In this document: positions 8,564 to 17,300 of the stretch, piece by piece
Layout of the letters: each line of letters begins with the position of its first letter
How positions within the stretch are numbered: position 1 is the first letter of the stretch
Source of the DNA: Streptomyces decoyicus
GTDB taxonomy: Bacteria; Actinomycetota; Actinomycetes; Streptomycetales; Streptomycetaceae
Assembly (NCBI RefSeq): GCF_019880305.1
Contig: NZ_CP082301.1
Coordinates: forward strand, 2,666,001-2,730,000
DNA: 64,000 nt
Direction of reading: 5' to 3'
Made by a program: the position numbers and the translations under genes
Notes under the pieces: generated by a model
What the model saw: the letters and a program-made list of their open reading frames with translations, nothing else
The model's database searches: none
What the model was told of the DNA's origin: nothing

Positions 8564-8992
8564 TCAGGCGACGGTCAGCTTGACCTCGATGTTGCCGCGG
8601 GTCGCGTGGGAGTACGGGCACACCTGGTGCGCCTTCTCCACGAGGTCCTCGGCGGTCGCCGCGTCGACGTTGGGGATCGCGGCGGTGATCTCGACCGTGA
8701 GGCCGAAGCCACCGTCCGGGGTCTTGCCGATGCCGACCCGGGCGGTCACCCGGGAGCCGGAGACATCGGCGTTCTCCCGGCGGGCGACGACGCTGAGCGC
8801 GCCCTGGAAGCAGGCGCTGTAACCGGCCGCGAAGAGCTGCTCGGGGTTGGTGCCGGCGCCGCTGCCGCCCTGCTCCTTGGGCGGGTTGACGATCACGTCG
8901 AGCTTGCCGTCATCGCTGGCGACGCGGCCGTCACGGCCGTTCTCAGCGGTGGCGACGGCCGTGTAGACGACGTCGACGGTCTGGATGGACAT
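8564..8992 (-). CDS. Ohr-type organic hydroperoxide reductase (OsmC family)
   Basis: 142 residues, the normal family length. The two catalytic Cys are present: C61 (AGYSACFQGAL) and C125 (HQVCPYSHATRGNI); the latter motif is characteristic of Ohr. It reduces organic and fatty-acid hydroperoxides with dithiol reductants in the cytoplasm. A strong ribosome site (GGAGGA) precedes ATG 8992. No MarR/OhrR gene is directly adjacent; the MarR gene at 10391 is divergent from another oxidoreductase. Single-gene unit with its own terminator. Confidence 0.88.
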   Translation of the reverse strand: MSIQTVDVVYTAVATAENGRDGRVASDDGKLDVIVNPPKEQGGSGAGTNPEQLFAAGYSACFQGALSVVARRENADVSGSRVTARVGIGKTPDGGFGLTVEITAAIPNVDAATAEDLVEKAHQVCPYSHATRGNIEVKLTVA

Positions 8993-9283
8993 ACGAAATC
9001 CTCCTGTGGTTCGCCGCGACTCGCGCCCACGGATCGCGACGGCTTGCCGCCGAGCCTAACGGTCCGGCGCAAGGCCCGCCGGGGAGGCACACACCCTCCC
9101 CGAAGGGGCCGGCGCCAGACCGCACGGCCCGGCGCCGCGCGAGGACCACCGTCAGATCACCAGGACCACCGTCGGGCCGCCAGGTTCATCGCCAGGCCGC
9201 CAAGGCCCGCGTCGGACAGGGAGAGCCACCGCCAGGCCGCCAACGCCGCCAAGAGGTCACCGTCAGGCAAGTCAGAGCCACCG

Positions 9284-10303
9284 TCAGTCCGTGAGGCTCA
9301 CGATCATCTTTCCGGTGTTCTCACCGCGCAGCAGGCCCAGGAACGCCTCGACGCCGTTCTCGATACCGGCCACCTTGGTCTCGCTGTACTTCAGCTCGCC
9401 GGAGCGGATCCAGGCGGAGACCTCCTCGACGAACTGCGGCTGGAGTGCGGCGTGGTCGCTGACCAGCAGGCCCTGGAGGCGCAGCCGCTTGCCGATCACC
9501 ATCGCGAGGTTGCGCGGGGCGGGGCTCGGCTCCGTCGCGTTGTACATCGAGATCATGCCGCAGATGGCGGCGCGGCCATGGACGTTGAGGGAGCTGATGG
9601 CCGCTTCGAGGTGGTCGCCGCCGACGTTGTCGAAGTAGACGTCGATGCCCTCCGGCGCGGCCTCCTTCAGCTGCTTGGCGACATCGCCGTTCTTGTAGTT
9701 GAAGGCGGCGTCGAAGCCGTACTCCTCGACGAGCAGCTTGACCTTGTCGTCCGAGCCGGCCGAGCCGATGACCCGGGAGGCGCCCTTGAGCTTGGCGATC
9801 TGGCCGACCTCGCTGCCCACCGCGCCGGCCGCGCCGGACACGAAGACGGCGTCGCCCTCCTGGAAGGACGCCACCTCCAGCAGACCCGCATAGGCGGTCA
9901 GGCCCGGCATACCCAGCACACCGAGGTAGGCGGTGAGCGGAGCCAGCGACGGGTCCACCTTGGCGGCACGCTTGGCGTCCAGCACCGCGTACTCACGCCA
10001 GCCGAGGCCGTGCAGGACGTGGTCGCCGACGGCGATGGAGTCGTCGCGCGAGGCGATGACCTCGCCGACCGCGCCGCCGTCCATCGGCTGGTCGAGCTGG
10101 AAGGGCGGGACGTAGGACTTCACGTCGTTCATCCGGCCGCGCATGTACGGGTCGACGGAGAAGTGCTGCGTACGGACGAGGATCTGACCCTCTCCGACCT
10201 CGGGCACCGCGGCCTCGCGCAGCGCGAAGTCCTCCGGGGTGGGCCAGCCGTGAGGGCGGGCGACGAGGTGCCATTCGCGGCCGGTCGTGGGCAGTGCGGA
10301 CAT
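9284..10303 (-). CDS. NADP-dependent zinc-independent MDR oxidoreductase (CurA/leukotriene B4 dehydrogenase-like)
   Basis: 339 residues. The N-terminal REWHLVARPHGWPTPEDF and the motif DPYMRGRM are hallmarks of this medium-chain reductase subgroup. A Rossmann-type segment with AGAAGAVGSEVGQIAKLKGA is near residue 150-170, and YFDNVGGDHLEAAI near 230. There are no Zn-ligand Cys. Members reduce activated C=C bonds of enones/enals. A TAGGAGGA ribosome site precedes ATG 10303. Divergent from a MarR regulator with shared control DNA, so regulation by MarR is likely. The 291 bp downstream to the Ohr gene hold only short irregular repeats. Confidence 0.85.
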   Translation of the reverse strand: MSALPTTGREWHLVARPHGWPTPEDFALREAAVPEVGEGQILVRTQHFSVDPYMRGRMNDVKSYVPPFQLDQPMDGGAVGEVIASRDDSIAVGDHVLHGLGWREYAVLDAKRAAKVDPSLAPLTAYLGVLGMPGLTAYAGLLEVASFQEGDAVFVSGAAGAVGSEVGQIAKLKGASRVIGSAGSDDKVKLLVEEYGFDAAFNYKNGDVAKQLKEAAPEGIDVYFDNVGGDHLEAAISSLNVHGRAAICGMISMYNATEPSPAPRNLAMVIGKRLRLQGLLVSDHAALQPQFVEEVSAWIRSGELKYSETKVAGIENGVEAFLGLLRGENTGKMIVSLTD

Positions 10304-10320
10304 AACGCGATCCTCCTAAA

Positions 10321-10383
10321 GCTTCAGGTGCTGAAACAACCATGCCCCTCGATATTTCACGTTGTCAAGTAAATGGGTATCCT
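10321..10383. promoter_or_regulatory. Overlapping divergent promoters and MarR operator candidates
   Basis: Two signals are visible. (1) GCTTCAG-GTG-CTGAAAC at 10321-10337 is a 17-bp near-perfect palindrome of MarR-operator size. (2) An AT-rich block at 10354-10374 holds a consensus -35 TTGACA for the minus strand (10368-10363) and, on the plus strand, TTTCAC (10355-10360) with TATCCT (10378-10383) at 17-bp spacing. The plus promoter would start about 7 bp later, at the ATG of the MarR gene. The promoters face each other and overlap, so one bound repressor could block both. Confidence 0.6.
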
Positions 10384-10390
10384 CGTGTGC

Positions 10391-10822
10391 ATGACCCCCC
10401 GCGCAGACTCCTTGACCGTCGAGGTCGTCGAGCTCATCGGCACTGTCGTCGCCCGCTACTACGAGGAGTACGAACACGCCGCGGCCGAGCACTCCCTCAC
10501 CGGCGCCCAGGCCAGGGTGCTCAGCCTGCTCTCCGCCGAGCCGCTGCCCATGCGCAAGGTCGCCGAGCGCCTGAAGTGCGAGCCGTCGAACATCACCGGC
10601 ATCGTGGACCGCCTGGAGACCCGCGGCCTGGTCGAGCGCCGCCCCGATCCGGCCGACCGCCGCGTCAAGCTCGCCGCCCCGACCGACGAGGGCGCGCGCA
10701 CGGCCGAGGCGCTGCGTACGTCACTCCACTTCGCGCGCGAACCCCTCGGCCGGCTGACGGTCGCCGAGCGGACGCTGCTGAAGGAGCTGCTGCAACGGAT
10801 GCTGGGCGTCGCACCCGAGTGA
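10391..10822 (+). CDS. MarR-family transcriptional regulator
   Basis: 143 residues from ATG 10391. A winged helix is clear: LTGAQARVLSLLSAEPLPMRKVAERLKCEPSNITGIVDRLETRGLVERRPDPADRRVKLAAPTDEG, with the DxRxxR wing. Neither this ATG nor the one at 10373 has a ribosome site; the promoter spacing suggests a leaderless message starting at 10391. Divergent from the CurA-like oxidoreductase, 87 bp apart, so that gene is the likely target. The ligand is unknown. Confidence 0.85.
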   Translation: MTPRADSLTVEVVELIGTVVARYYEEYEHAAAEHSLTGAQARVLSLLSAEPLPMRKVAERLKCEPSNITGIVDRLETRGLVERRPDPADRRVKLAAPTDEGARTAEALRTSLHFAREPLGRLTVAERTLLKELLQRMLGVAPE

Positions 10823-10942
10823 ACCGGGCGGCGGCCGCCAGGAGCCGCGCCGCGCGCCCGGCACGAGGGGCCCGGCTTCGCGTTCACGCAAGCCAGCGCA
10901 AGGCCGTCCTCGAAGCCGAAATCACAGTTGGGCGGCACGCCC

Positions 10943-12583
10943 CTAGGCCGTCGGCGTACCGGCCGCCTCCGCCCCGGCATCCGCCTCCGCCCCCGCCGGT
11001 AGCGCGGCACCCCGCTGCGCACCGGCCGCCCCGGTGGCGTCCCCCTCCCCCTCGACTCCCGTGGTCCGCAGCCCCCGCAGCAGCGTCAGCGCCGCCACCG
11101 CGGCACAGGCCATGACGCCCGCGGCGACCAGCACCGCCGTCTGCATCCCCGCGGTGAACGCGGCGCGGGCCGCGGTCAGCAGCGCCTCGCCCGCCCGGCC
11201 CGGGAGGTCACCGGCCACGGCGGCGGCGCCCGCCAGCGTCTCCCGTGCCGCAGCGGCCGCGCCCGCCGGAAGGCCAAAGGGCAGGGCGTCCCCGATGTCC
11301 GTGCGGTAGATCGCGCTCCCGATGCTGCCCAGGATCGCCATGCCCAGTGCGCCGCCCAGTTCAGTGCCGGACTCCAGCACGGCCGAGGCGGAGCCCGCCC
11401 GCTCGGGCGGCGCGAGACCGATGGCCAGTTCGTTGCCGAGCGACATCACCATGACCAGGCCCGAGGCGTAGACCGCCGAGCCCACCAGGACGAACCACAG
11501 GGCCGAGCCCGGTTCCAGCCGGGAGAGCCACACGAAACCGCCTGCCGCGGTGACGCACCCCATGGCGATGACATACGCCCGGTCCATCCGCTGGGCGAGC
11601 GCGGTGGCCGCCGGCGCCATCCCGCCCACCGCGAGGGTCGGCAGCAGGTTCCACAGCGCCGCCTCCATGGGGCTCATGCCCCGTACGGACTGGAGGTACT
11701 GGGTGAAGAACACCGCACAGCCGACGATCGCGAACATCGCCAGCAGGTTCATCAGCACCGAGACGCTGAACCCGCGGTGCCGGAACAGCTCCAGGTCGAG
11801 CATCGGGTGGCGGGCGGTGCGCTGGCGGTACACAAAGGCCGCGGCGGCCAGCAGGCCGCCCACGAGGGCGAGGACGGGCCACGCCGCCAGGCCGTCGCGG
11901 GCGATCTCCTTGACCCCGTAGACCACCGGCAGCATCGCGAGCAGGGACAGCAGCGAGCCCGGCAGATCGAAGCGTCCGGCCGCCGGGTTCTTGAACTCCG
12001 GCAGCAGCAGCGGCCCGCAGACCAGCAGCAGCACCATCGCCGGAGCGTTGACCAGGAACACCGAACCCCACCAGAAGTGCTCCAGCAGCCCCCCGCTGAG
12101 CACCGGACCGATGGCGATGCCGCCGGTCACCGCCGTTGACCAGATCGCGACCGCCTTGCCGCGCTGCTTGGCGTCGTGGAAGAGGTTGCGGATCAGCGCG
12201 AGCGTGGACGGCATCAGGGTCGCGCCGCCGATGCCGAGCAACGCCCGTGCGGCGATGAGCATTTCGGCGCTCTGCGCGTAGGCGGCGGCCCCGGAGGCGA
12301 GTCCGAAGAGGAGGGCGCCGGACAGCAGCAGCTTGCGGCGGCCGATGCGGTCGCCGAGCGCTCCCATGGTGATCAGCAGGCCGGCCAGGACGAAGCCGTA
12401 GACGTCCAGGATCCACAGTTGCTGGACGCTGCTGGGCTCCAGCTCCGCGGTCAGGAACGGCACCGCGAAGTACAGCACCGAGACGTCCATCGAGACGAGC
12501 AGGCACGGCAACAGGAGGACGCCCAGGGCGGCCCACTCCCGGCGTCCGGCCAGCGGTGGGGATGTGTACGCAGTAAACGACAT
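10943..12583 (-). CDS. MFS drug/proton antiporter, 14-helix DHA2 family
   Basis: 546 residues from ATG 12583 (MSFTAYTSPPLAGRREW); the frame extends 24 codons upstream but without a start context. Motif A of DHA2 exporters (GALGDRIGRRKLLLSG) is near residue 70 and motif C-like GPVLSGGLLEHFWWGSVFLVNAP near 160. It resembles SmvA/QacA-type exporters of cationic dyes, quats or antibiotics. The C-terminal 45 residues are an Ala/Gly-rich cytoplasmic tail. It is divergent from the GntR-TetR fusion regulator, which very probably controls it; substrate unknown. Confidence 0.88.
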   Translation of the reverse strand: MSFTAYTSPPLAGRREWAALGVLLLPCLLVSMDVSVLYFAVPFLTAELEPSSVQQLWILDVYGFVLAGLLITMGALGDRIGRRKLLLSGALLFGLASGAAAYAQSAEMLIAARALLGIGGATLMPSTLALIRNLFHDAKQRGKAVAIWSTAVTGGIAIGPVLSGGLLEHFWWGSVFLVNAPAMVLLLVCGPLLLPEFKNPAAGRFDLPGSLLSLLAMLPVVYGVKEIARDGLAAWPVLALVGGLLAAAAFVYRQRTARHPMLDLELFRHRGFSVSVLMNLLAMFAIVGCAVFFTQYLQSVRGMSPMEAALWNLLPTLAVGGMAPAATALAQRMDRAYVIAMGCVTAAGGFVWLSRLEPGSALWFVLVGSAVYASGLVMVMSLGNELAIGLAPPERAGSASAVLESGTELGGALGMAILGSIGSAIYRTDIGDALPFGLPAGAAAAARETLAGAAAVAGDLPGRAGEALLTAARAAFTAGMQTAVLVAAGVMACAAVAALTLLRGLRTTGVEGEGDATGAAGAQRGAALPAGAEADAGAEAAGTPTA

Positions 12584-12655
12584 GAGTGACACGGTAAGCA
12601 GAGCGGGCTTACGGTGCAAACAGTAGAACTGGCAAGGGAATTGGAGGTGCGTCAC

Positions 12656-12741
12656 ACTAGTGCACTTACCTAGTGCGATGCCCTGGTGAAGTACGCCCTG
12701 TTACCCTCACAGCCCGCTGAAACCCCCTGGTGCACTAGTAC
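12656..12741. promoter_or_regulatory. Operator candidates with ACTAGTGC/GCACTAGT half-sites
   Basis: ACTAGTGCAC at 12656-12665, CTAGTGC at 12670-12676 and the inverted GTGCACTAGTA at 12730-12740 lie between the divergent exporter and regulator genes. ACTAGTGC and GCACTAGT are reverse complements, 14-20 bp from the regulator start and about 75 bp from the exporter start. The outer copies are inverted and about 75 bp apart centre to centre; a weaker TGGTGAAGTAC lies between. Confidence 0.65.
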
Positions 12742-12753
12742 GGAGGTCCCCCC

Positions 12754-13698
12754 GTGGAGCAGCCGGCCCCGCCGCCCTACCGCCGGATCGTCGACACGAT
12801 CCGACGCCGTATCGACGCCGGCGAGCTGACGCCGGGCGACCGGGTGCCCTCGACCCGGCGGATCACCCAGGAGTGGGGGGTGGCGATGGCGACCGCCACC
12901 AAGGTGCTGACGACGCTGCGTCAGGAGGGCCTCGTACGGGCCGTACCGGGAGTGGGCACGGTCGTGGCCGAGCCGCAGCAGGCCGCCCGCAGCGGGGCGG
13001 CGCGGGAGCGGCGGCCGCGCGAGACGGACAGCGGGCTGAGCCGCGAGAGCGTCGTACGGGCCGGGGTCAAGGTCGCCGATGCCGAGGGGCTGCGGGCGCT
13101 GTCGATGCGCCGGGTCGCCGCCGAGTTCGGGGTGTCCTCGATGGCGCTCTACCGTCATGTGGCGGGCAAGGACGAGCTGGTGCTGCTGATGGCGGACGCC
13201 GCGTTCCGCGACATCGAGCTGCCCGAACCGGCGCCGGACGGCTGGCGCGAACGGATGGAGGCGGGCGCGCGGCTGCAATGGGAGCTCTACCGGCGTCATC
13301 CGTGGCTGGCGCAGTACCTGTCGCTCACCCGGCCGCAGCCGATGCCGCGGGCGATGGCGCTGATCGAGTGGACCATGGCGCGGGTCCGGGGCATGGACCC
13401 GGTCACGCTGATCCATATGGCGCTGACGCTGCTGGGTTTCGTGCTGTCCACCGCCGCCGGGTTCGAGGACGATCTGGAGGCCGAGCAGGAGACCGGCATG
13501 GACCAGAACCAGTGGATGGCGACGATGGAGCCGGTGTTCGACGGCATCCTCGACTCGGGTTCCTATCCCATGTACGCGGGGGTCTCGGGGATCGAGGACG
13601 ACGTGGTCAACCTGGAGTCGCTCTTCGAGTTCGGGCTGGCCCGCCTGCTGGACGGCATGGAGACGCTCGTCGAGAGCCGGGCGGCAGGCGCCGGCTGA
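12754..13698 (+). CDS. Regulator with an N-terminal GntR domain fused to a TetR domain
   Basis: 314 residues starting with GTG 12754. Residues 1-75 are a GntR winged helix (YRRIVDTIRRRIDAGELTPGDRVPSTRRITQEWGVAMATATKVLTTLRQEGLVRAVPGVGTVV). Residues 95-150 are a TetR helix-turn-helix (SRESVVRAGVKVADAEGLRALSMRRVAAEFGVSSMALYRHVAGKDEL), followed by an all-helical TetR_C ligand domain (residues 160-300). Such two-HTH proteins occur in actinomycetes, usually beside exporters. It can in principle read two different DNA words. Divergent from the MFS exporter; likely a repressor released by the exported drug (inference). Confidence 0.88.
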   Translation: MEQPAPPPYRRIVDTIRRRIDAGELTPGDRVPSTRRITQEWGVAMATATKVLTTLRQEGLVRAVPGVGTVVAEPQQAARSGAARERRPRETDSGLSRESVVRAGVKVADAEGLRALSMRRVAAEFGVSSMALYRHVAGKDELVLLMADAAFRDIELPEPAPDGWRERMEAGARLQWELYRRHPWLAQYLSLTRPQPMPRAMALIEWTMARVRGMDPVTLIHMALTLLGFVLSTAAGFEDDLEAEQETGMDQNQWMATMEPVFDGILDSGSYPMYAGVSGIEDDVVNLESLFEFGLARLLDGMETLVESRAAGAG

Positions 13699-13748
13699 GC
13701 TCCCCGACGGCGGCCCTCCCGCCCCCGGAACCCGCGCCATCCACGACC

Positions 13749-14417
13749 ATGTCCCTCATGAACGGCACCGCTGACCACGACCCGCCCGCAGGCTCCGGCA
13801 CCCCCTCCGGACTGCCGGGACCGGTCGCCTTCCAGCTCGTCCTGCTGCGCCGGATGGCCGACCACCACCCCGGCCTGGTCGAGGACGCCCTGCGCACCCT
13901 GCGGGTCTCCCGCGCCGACCTGCGCGAGGCCAACCGCCGCTGGCAGGCACGGATGCACGTCCCGCGGGCGCGCGGCGGCGTCCAGCCGTATCGTGCGCTG
14001 CTCGGCACCCCCGAGTCCGTCACCGCCCGGCGGATCGGCGACCTCACCTGCGAGGCCCTGGCCTGGCCCGTTCCGCTCTGGCCCGATCTGCGGTTCGAGG
14101 TCCTGACCGGCACCCGGGGCGCCGTCTGGAACGCCTGGCTCGTCCGGGCACCCGGTGCCACCGCCCCTGACCTGCGGACGACCGAGGATCTGCGGCCCTG
14201 GTCCTGTACGGTCGACGAGGTCGCCCGCGCCTTCGCCCCGGCCCGTCCGATGGAGGGCAGCGCCCCCACCCGCTGGCGGCTGTCCTGCACCGCCCCCGGC
14301 CCCGACGGCACCCCCCAGCAGATCGTCCCCGAATTCACCTGGGGGCTGTACCAGCGGCTGACCGGCCCGGCCCCCGCCGCACCGGCAGATCACGACGGCC
14401 TCACCCCTTTGCCCTAA
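13749..14417 (+). CDS. Conserved protein of unknown function
   Basis: 222 residues from ATG 13749 (alternative ATG 13758). It begins 50 bp after the GntR-TetR stop, so it may be co-transcribed. The body is Trp/Arg/Pro-rich (QLVLLRRMADHHPGLVEDALRTL, HVPRARGGVQPYRALLG, LPQ-free and without membrane segments or signal peptide). Codon use fits a real Streptomyces gene. I do not recognise the family. No good ribosome site is seen before either ATG. Confidence 0.6.
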   Translation: MSLMNGTADHDPPAGSGTPSGLPGPVAFQLVLLRRMADHHPGLVEDALRTLRVSRADLREANRRWQARMHVPRARGGVQPYRALLGTPESVTARRIGDLTCEALAWPVPLWPDLRFEVLTGTRGAVWNAWLVRAPGATAPDLRTTEDLRPWSCTVDEVARAFAPARPMEGSAPTRWRLSCTAPGPDGTPQQIVPEFTWGLYQRLTGPAPAAPADHDGLTPLP

Positions 14418-14556
14418 CGGCCCCCTCCCCGTCCCCCGAGCGGACCTTCCCAGCAGGCGGCCCGCCGTGCACGACCGGAGGATGGCGCACGAGCGGTCCC
14501 TGCGAACAGGCCGCACGAGCGCTCCGTCCATACCGGCCAACGGGGAGGAATCACCC

Positions 14557-15588
14557 ATGACCATCAGCCTCGCCCAATTGCGGCGGTGCTCGGCCGCCGT
14601 CGACATCGGAGCGGCCCGGACCAGGGTGTACGTGAAGAACCAGGGGCTGGTCGTCGATGAACCGACCGTCGCCGCCATCAACACCCGCACCGGGGCGCTG
14701 CTGGCCGTCGGCGCCCAGGCCGAGGTGATGGACGGCCGCACCCCCGACTACATCCGCGTGGTGCGGCCGGTCTCCGGCGGCACGATCGTCGACATCGACA
14801 TGGCCCAGCGGCTGCTGCGCACCCTGGTCGGCGAAAGGCTGCGCAAGACCTGGCGGCGCCGGCCGACGATGCGGGCCGCGGTCTGTCTCCCGTACGGCAG
14901 CGAGCCGCTGGCGCAGCGGGCGGCCGTGGAGACGCTCACGGGGCTGGGGGCACGGCGGGTGGAGCTGGTCGACACCCTGGTGGCCGCCGCGGTGGGATCC
15001 GGGCTGCCGGTGGAGCAGCCCGAGGCCACCATGATCGTGGTGTGCGGCGCGGGAACCACGCAGGTCGCGGTGCTCTCCCTCGGCTCGATCGTGGCCGCGG
15101 AGACCGTGCCGGTGGGCGGCAACGCCATCGACCACGCGGTGGTCCAGCATCTGCGGCTGCATCACGAGCTGATGCTGGCGGGCCAGGCGGTACGGCCGCT
15201 CCAGTTGGTTCTCTCCGGCGGCGACGGCCTCTCCCCCGGCTCCACCGAGGTACACGGCCGGGACGTGGTCAGCGGGATGGCGCGCTCCGTCCACGTCGAC
15301 ACCGAGCGGGTACGGGACGCCATCACCACCCCGCTGACCTCGATCCTCGACGCCATCGGGGCCGTGCTGCGGCGCTGCCCGCCGGACCTGGTGGCCGACC
15401 TCGGGGAGCGCGGCATCGTGCTCGCGGGCGGCAGCGCGCTGATCCCCGGACTGGAGCCGATGATCCATCAGGCCACGACCATGCCGGTGCACACCGCGGA
15501 CCGCCCCGACACCTGTGCCGTCATGGGACTCGGCGCCATGATCGAGGGCAAGGTGCAGCCCCTGCACCTCGATCCGATGGCTCCGTAA
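14557..15588 (+). CDS. MreB/Mbl-like actin-family protein
   Basis: 343 residues from ATG 14557, which has GGGGAGGA at good spacing. The actin fold signatures are present: phosphate-1 AAVDIGAARTRVYVK, connect region LPYGSEPLAQRAAVETL, phosphate-2 IVVCGAGTTQVAVLSLG, adenosine motif VLAGGSALIPGLEPMI. Compared with canonical MreB (DLGTANTLVY, DIGGGTTE) the nucleotide loops are diverged (CGAGTTQ), as in the extra MreB-like paralogues of Streptomyces that act in spore-wall formation. There is no mreCD nearby, so it is not the main rod-shape operon. Confidence 0.8.
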   Translation: MTISLAQLRRCSAAVDIGAARTRVYVKNQGLVVDEPTVAAINTRTGALLAVGAQAEVMDGRTPDYIRVVRPVSGGTIVDIDMAQRLLRTLVGERLRKTWRRRPTMRAAVCLPYGSEPLAQRAAVETLTGLGARRVELVDTLVAAAVGSGLPVEQPEATMIVVCGAGTTQVAVLSLGSIVAAETVPVGGNAIDHAVVQHLRLHHELMLAGQAVRPLQLVLSGGDGLSPGSTEVHGRDVVSGMARSVHVDTERVRDAITTPLTSILDAIGAVLRRCPPDLVADLGERGIVLAGGSALIPGLEPMIHQATTMPVHTADRPDTCAVMGLGAMIEGKVQPLHLDPMAP

Positions 15589-15657
15589 CGGCCCCGGCCG
15601 CCTCGTACCGCAGCGGGCCGAGCACGCCACGGGCTCTGCGCGTGACGGGCTCGGGCG

Positions 15658-16254
15658 CTACAGGCTCCGGGCGTTCCAGGCGACCACCGCGGGGCGGTCG
15701 TGCTCGGTCCCCAGGACGCCGACCGCGCCGGTCTCGAACGTGAACAGCCCGCCGGCCGAGGCGGGCAGTCCGAGCCGCCGGGCGGCCAGCACCCGCAGGA
15801 AGTGCGCATGCGCCACCAGCGCCACATCGCCCTCGTCGACGGCGAGCTGTGACGCGATTCGTGCCAGCACCCGGTCGGCGCGTGCCCCGACCTGCTCGGG
15901 TGACTCCCCGGGATGCCCCTCGGGCCCCTCGGTGACGCCGTCGGAGAACAGATACCAGCCGGGCCTGCCGCGGTGGATGTCGGCGGTGGCGATGCCCTCA
16001 TAGCCGCCGTAGTCCCATTCGCGCAGGTCGGGGTCGATCTGCGGGCGGGCGAGGCCCGCCAGCTCGGCGGTGCGAAGTGCCCGCTCCATCGGGCTGGCGT
16101 ACACCTGCCCGATCTTCCGGTCCGACAGCAGCGGCCGCAGTGCGCGGGCCTGCTCCTCACCCTTGGCGGTCAGCGGCAGGTCGGTCCAGCTGGTGTGCCT
16201 GCCGTCCCGACTCCACTCGGTCTCGCCGTGCCGGACCAGAAGGAGGTCGCTCAC
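15658..16254 (-). CDS. Histidine phosphatase (phosphoglycerate mutase-like)
   Basis: 198 residues from GTG 16254, which overlaps the thioredoxin stop by 4 bp (GTGA), so translation is coupled. The phosphate-pocket RHGETEW (H9) and second catalytic region ALVAHAHFLRVLAARR are present, plus LREWDYGGYEG. Family members are small-metabolite phosphatases (for example acid phosphatases, CobC-like); the substrate is unknown. The frame continues upstream through the thioredoxin gene, but that part is a shadow. Confidence 0.85.
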   Translation of the reverse strand: MSDLLLVRHGETEWSRDGRHTSWTDLPLTAKGEEQARALRPLLSDRKIGQVYASPMERALRTAELAGLARPQIDPDLREWDYGGYEGIATADIHRGRPGWYLFSDGVTEGPEGHPGESPEQVGARADRVLARIASQLAVDEGDVALVAHAHFLRVLAARRLGLPASAGGLFTFETGAVGVLGTEHDRPAVVAWNARSL

Positions 16255-16658
16255 GAGCCCTGCGCCTGCTGCCCCTGCTCGGCCTGCGCCTGCTCGCCCT
16301 GCGCGGCCTCGGTGACCGAGGCGCGGACCTCGTCCATGTCCAGCGCGCGGGCCTGGCCGATGACGTCCTCCAGGGCCTCCTCGGGGAGCGCGCCCGGCTG
16401 CGCGAAGACCGCGATGTTCTCGCGGACGATCATCACGGTCGGGATGGACTGGATCTGCAGGGCCTGCGCCAGCTCGGGCTGCGCCTCCGTGTCGACCTTG
16501 GCGAAGACCAGGTCGTCGTGCGTCTCGGAAGACCGCTCGAAGACCGGGCCGAACTGCTTGCACGGACCGCACCACTCGGCCCAGAAGTCGATGAGAACGA
16601 AATCGTTGCCGGAGACGATTTCGTCGAAGTTTTCCTTGGTGAGCTCGATGGTGCTCAT
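16251..16658 (-). CDS. trxA: Thioredoxin with Gln/Ala-rich tail
   Basis: 135 residues. The thioredoxin fold has the active site WCGPC (C30, C33), the cis-Pro region SIPTVMIV, and DFWAEWCGPCKQFGPVFE. Residues 110-135 are an extra tail (EAAQGEQAQAEQGQQAQGS) not found in short thioredoxins. A cytoplasmic disulfide reductase. First gene of a two-gene unit with the histidine phosphatase. Confidence 0.9.
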   Translation of the reverse strand: MSTIELTKENFDEIVSGNDFVLIDFWAEWCGPCKQFGPVFERSSETHDDLVFAKVDTEAQPELAQALQIQSIPTVMIVRENIAVFAQPGALPEEALEDVIGQARALDMDEVRASVTEAAQGEQAQAEQGQQAQGS

Positions 16659-16937
16659 GCGTGTTTCCCTGCTTCCGGTCTGTCGACGATTGCCAGTCGG
16701 TCTCCGGCTGCGGTAACGGGCATCACCCGTGACCTATTCCGCAGGCCGGACCGTCCCGCACCCCTGCCCACCGATCGCGTTCCTAGACATAGCGATTCAC
16801 GTGGGAATCCCCACGCCGCCCGCCGGGCTCCACCACCACGACGAGGGCACCCCCGCACCCCCTGGATACACGCCCTCCCCCGGCGCTTCGGGGAGCTTCG
16901 CGGATGCGGTCTCCCCGGAGCGCACCAATGCCACTGT

Positions 16938-17300
16938 CTAGCTCTTCGCCTTGGCGTAGTCGGTCGCCATACCGCCCGCGAAGTCGTACAGGATGACCTG
17001 CTCGTCCCCCACGACCCAGGCATCGTGACCGGGCGGGCAGACGAAGACGTCGCCGGGGCCCACCTCGGACTCCGCACCGTCGTTCATCCTGAGCCGCATC
17101 CGGCCCTGGACCATGAAGCAGTTGTGGTGGACCTCGCAGCTCGTGGTCCCGGCGATCGGCCCCACCGACTCCGTCCAGTGCCAGCCGGGATCGAAGGTGG
17201 CCACGGCGAAGTCCAGCCCGGTGAGGTGCAGGGCTTCGAGGTGGCCCAGGGGAAAGTCGCGCCGTTCATCCGGCTTGTCGACCGTCTTGACTTCCATCAT
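16938..17300 (-). CDS. Small cupin-domain protein
   Basis: 120 residues from ATG 17300, preceded by GGAGGAAG. Single conserved beta-barrel: FDPGWHWTESVGPIAGTTSCEVHHNCFMVQGRMRLRMNDGAESEVGPGDVFVCPPGHDAWVVGDEQ, with cupin motif 1 (HHNCFMVQGRM) and motif 2 (PGDVFVCPPGHDAW). His residues could bind a metal. Function unknown. The 279 bp between it and the thioredoxin gene hold CTCCCC/GGGGAG inverted repeats at 16875-16916 that may terminate it. Confidence 0.8.
   Translation of the reverse strand: MMEVKTVDKPDERRDFPLGHLEALHLTGLDFAVATFDPGWHWTESVGPIAGTTSCEVHHNCFMVQGRMRLRMNDGAESEVGPGDVFVCPPGHDAWVVGDEQVILYDFAGGMATDYAKAKS

Noticed and set aside
8181..8621. 146-residue Cys/Arg-rich minus-strand frame over the repeats before the Ohr gene
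   Set aside because: Overlaps the terminator and operator region and has no codon bias.
16729..16941. 70-residue plus-strand frame between trxA and the cupin gene
   Set aside because: No ribosome site, Pro/His-rich, ends in the 3' end of the antisense cupin gene; no domain.
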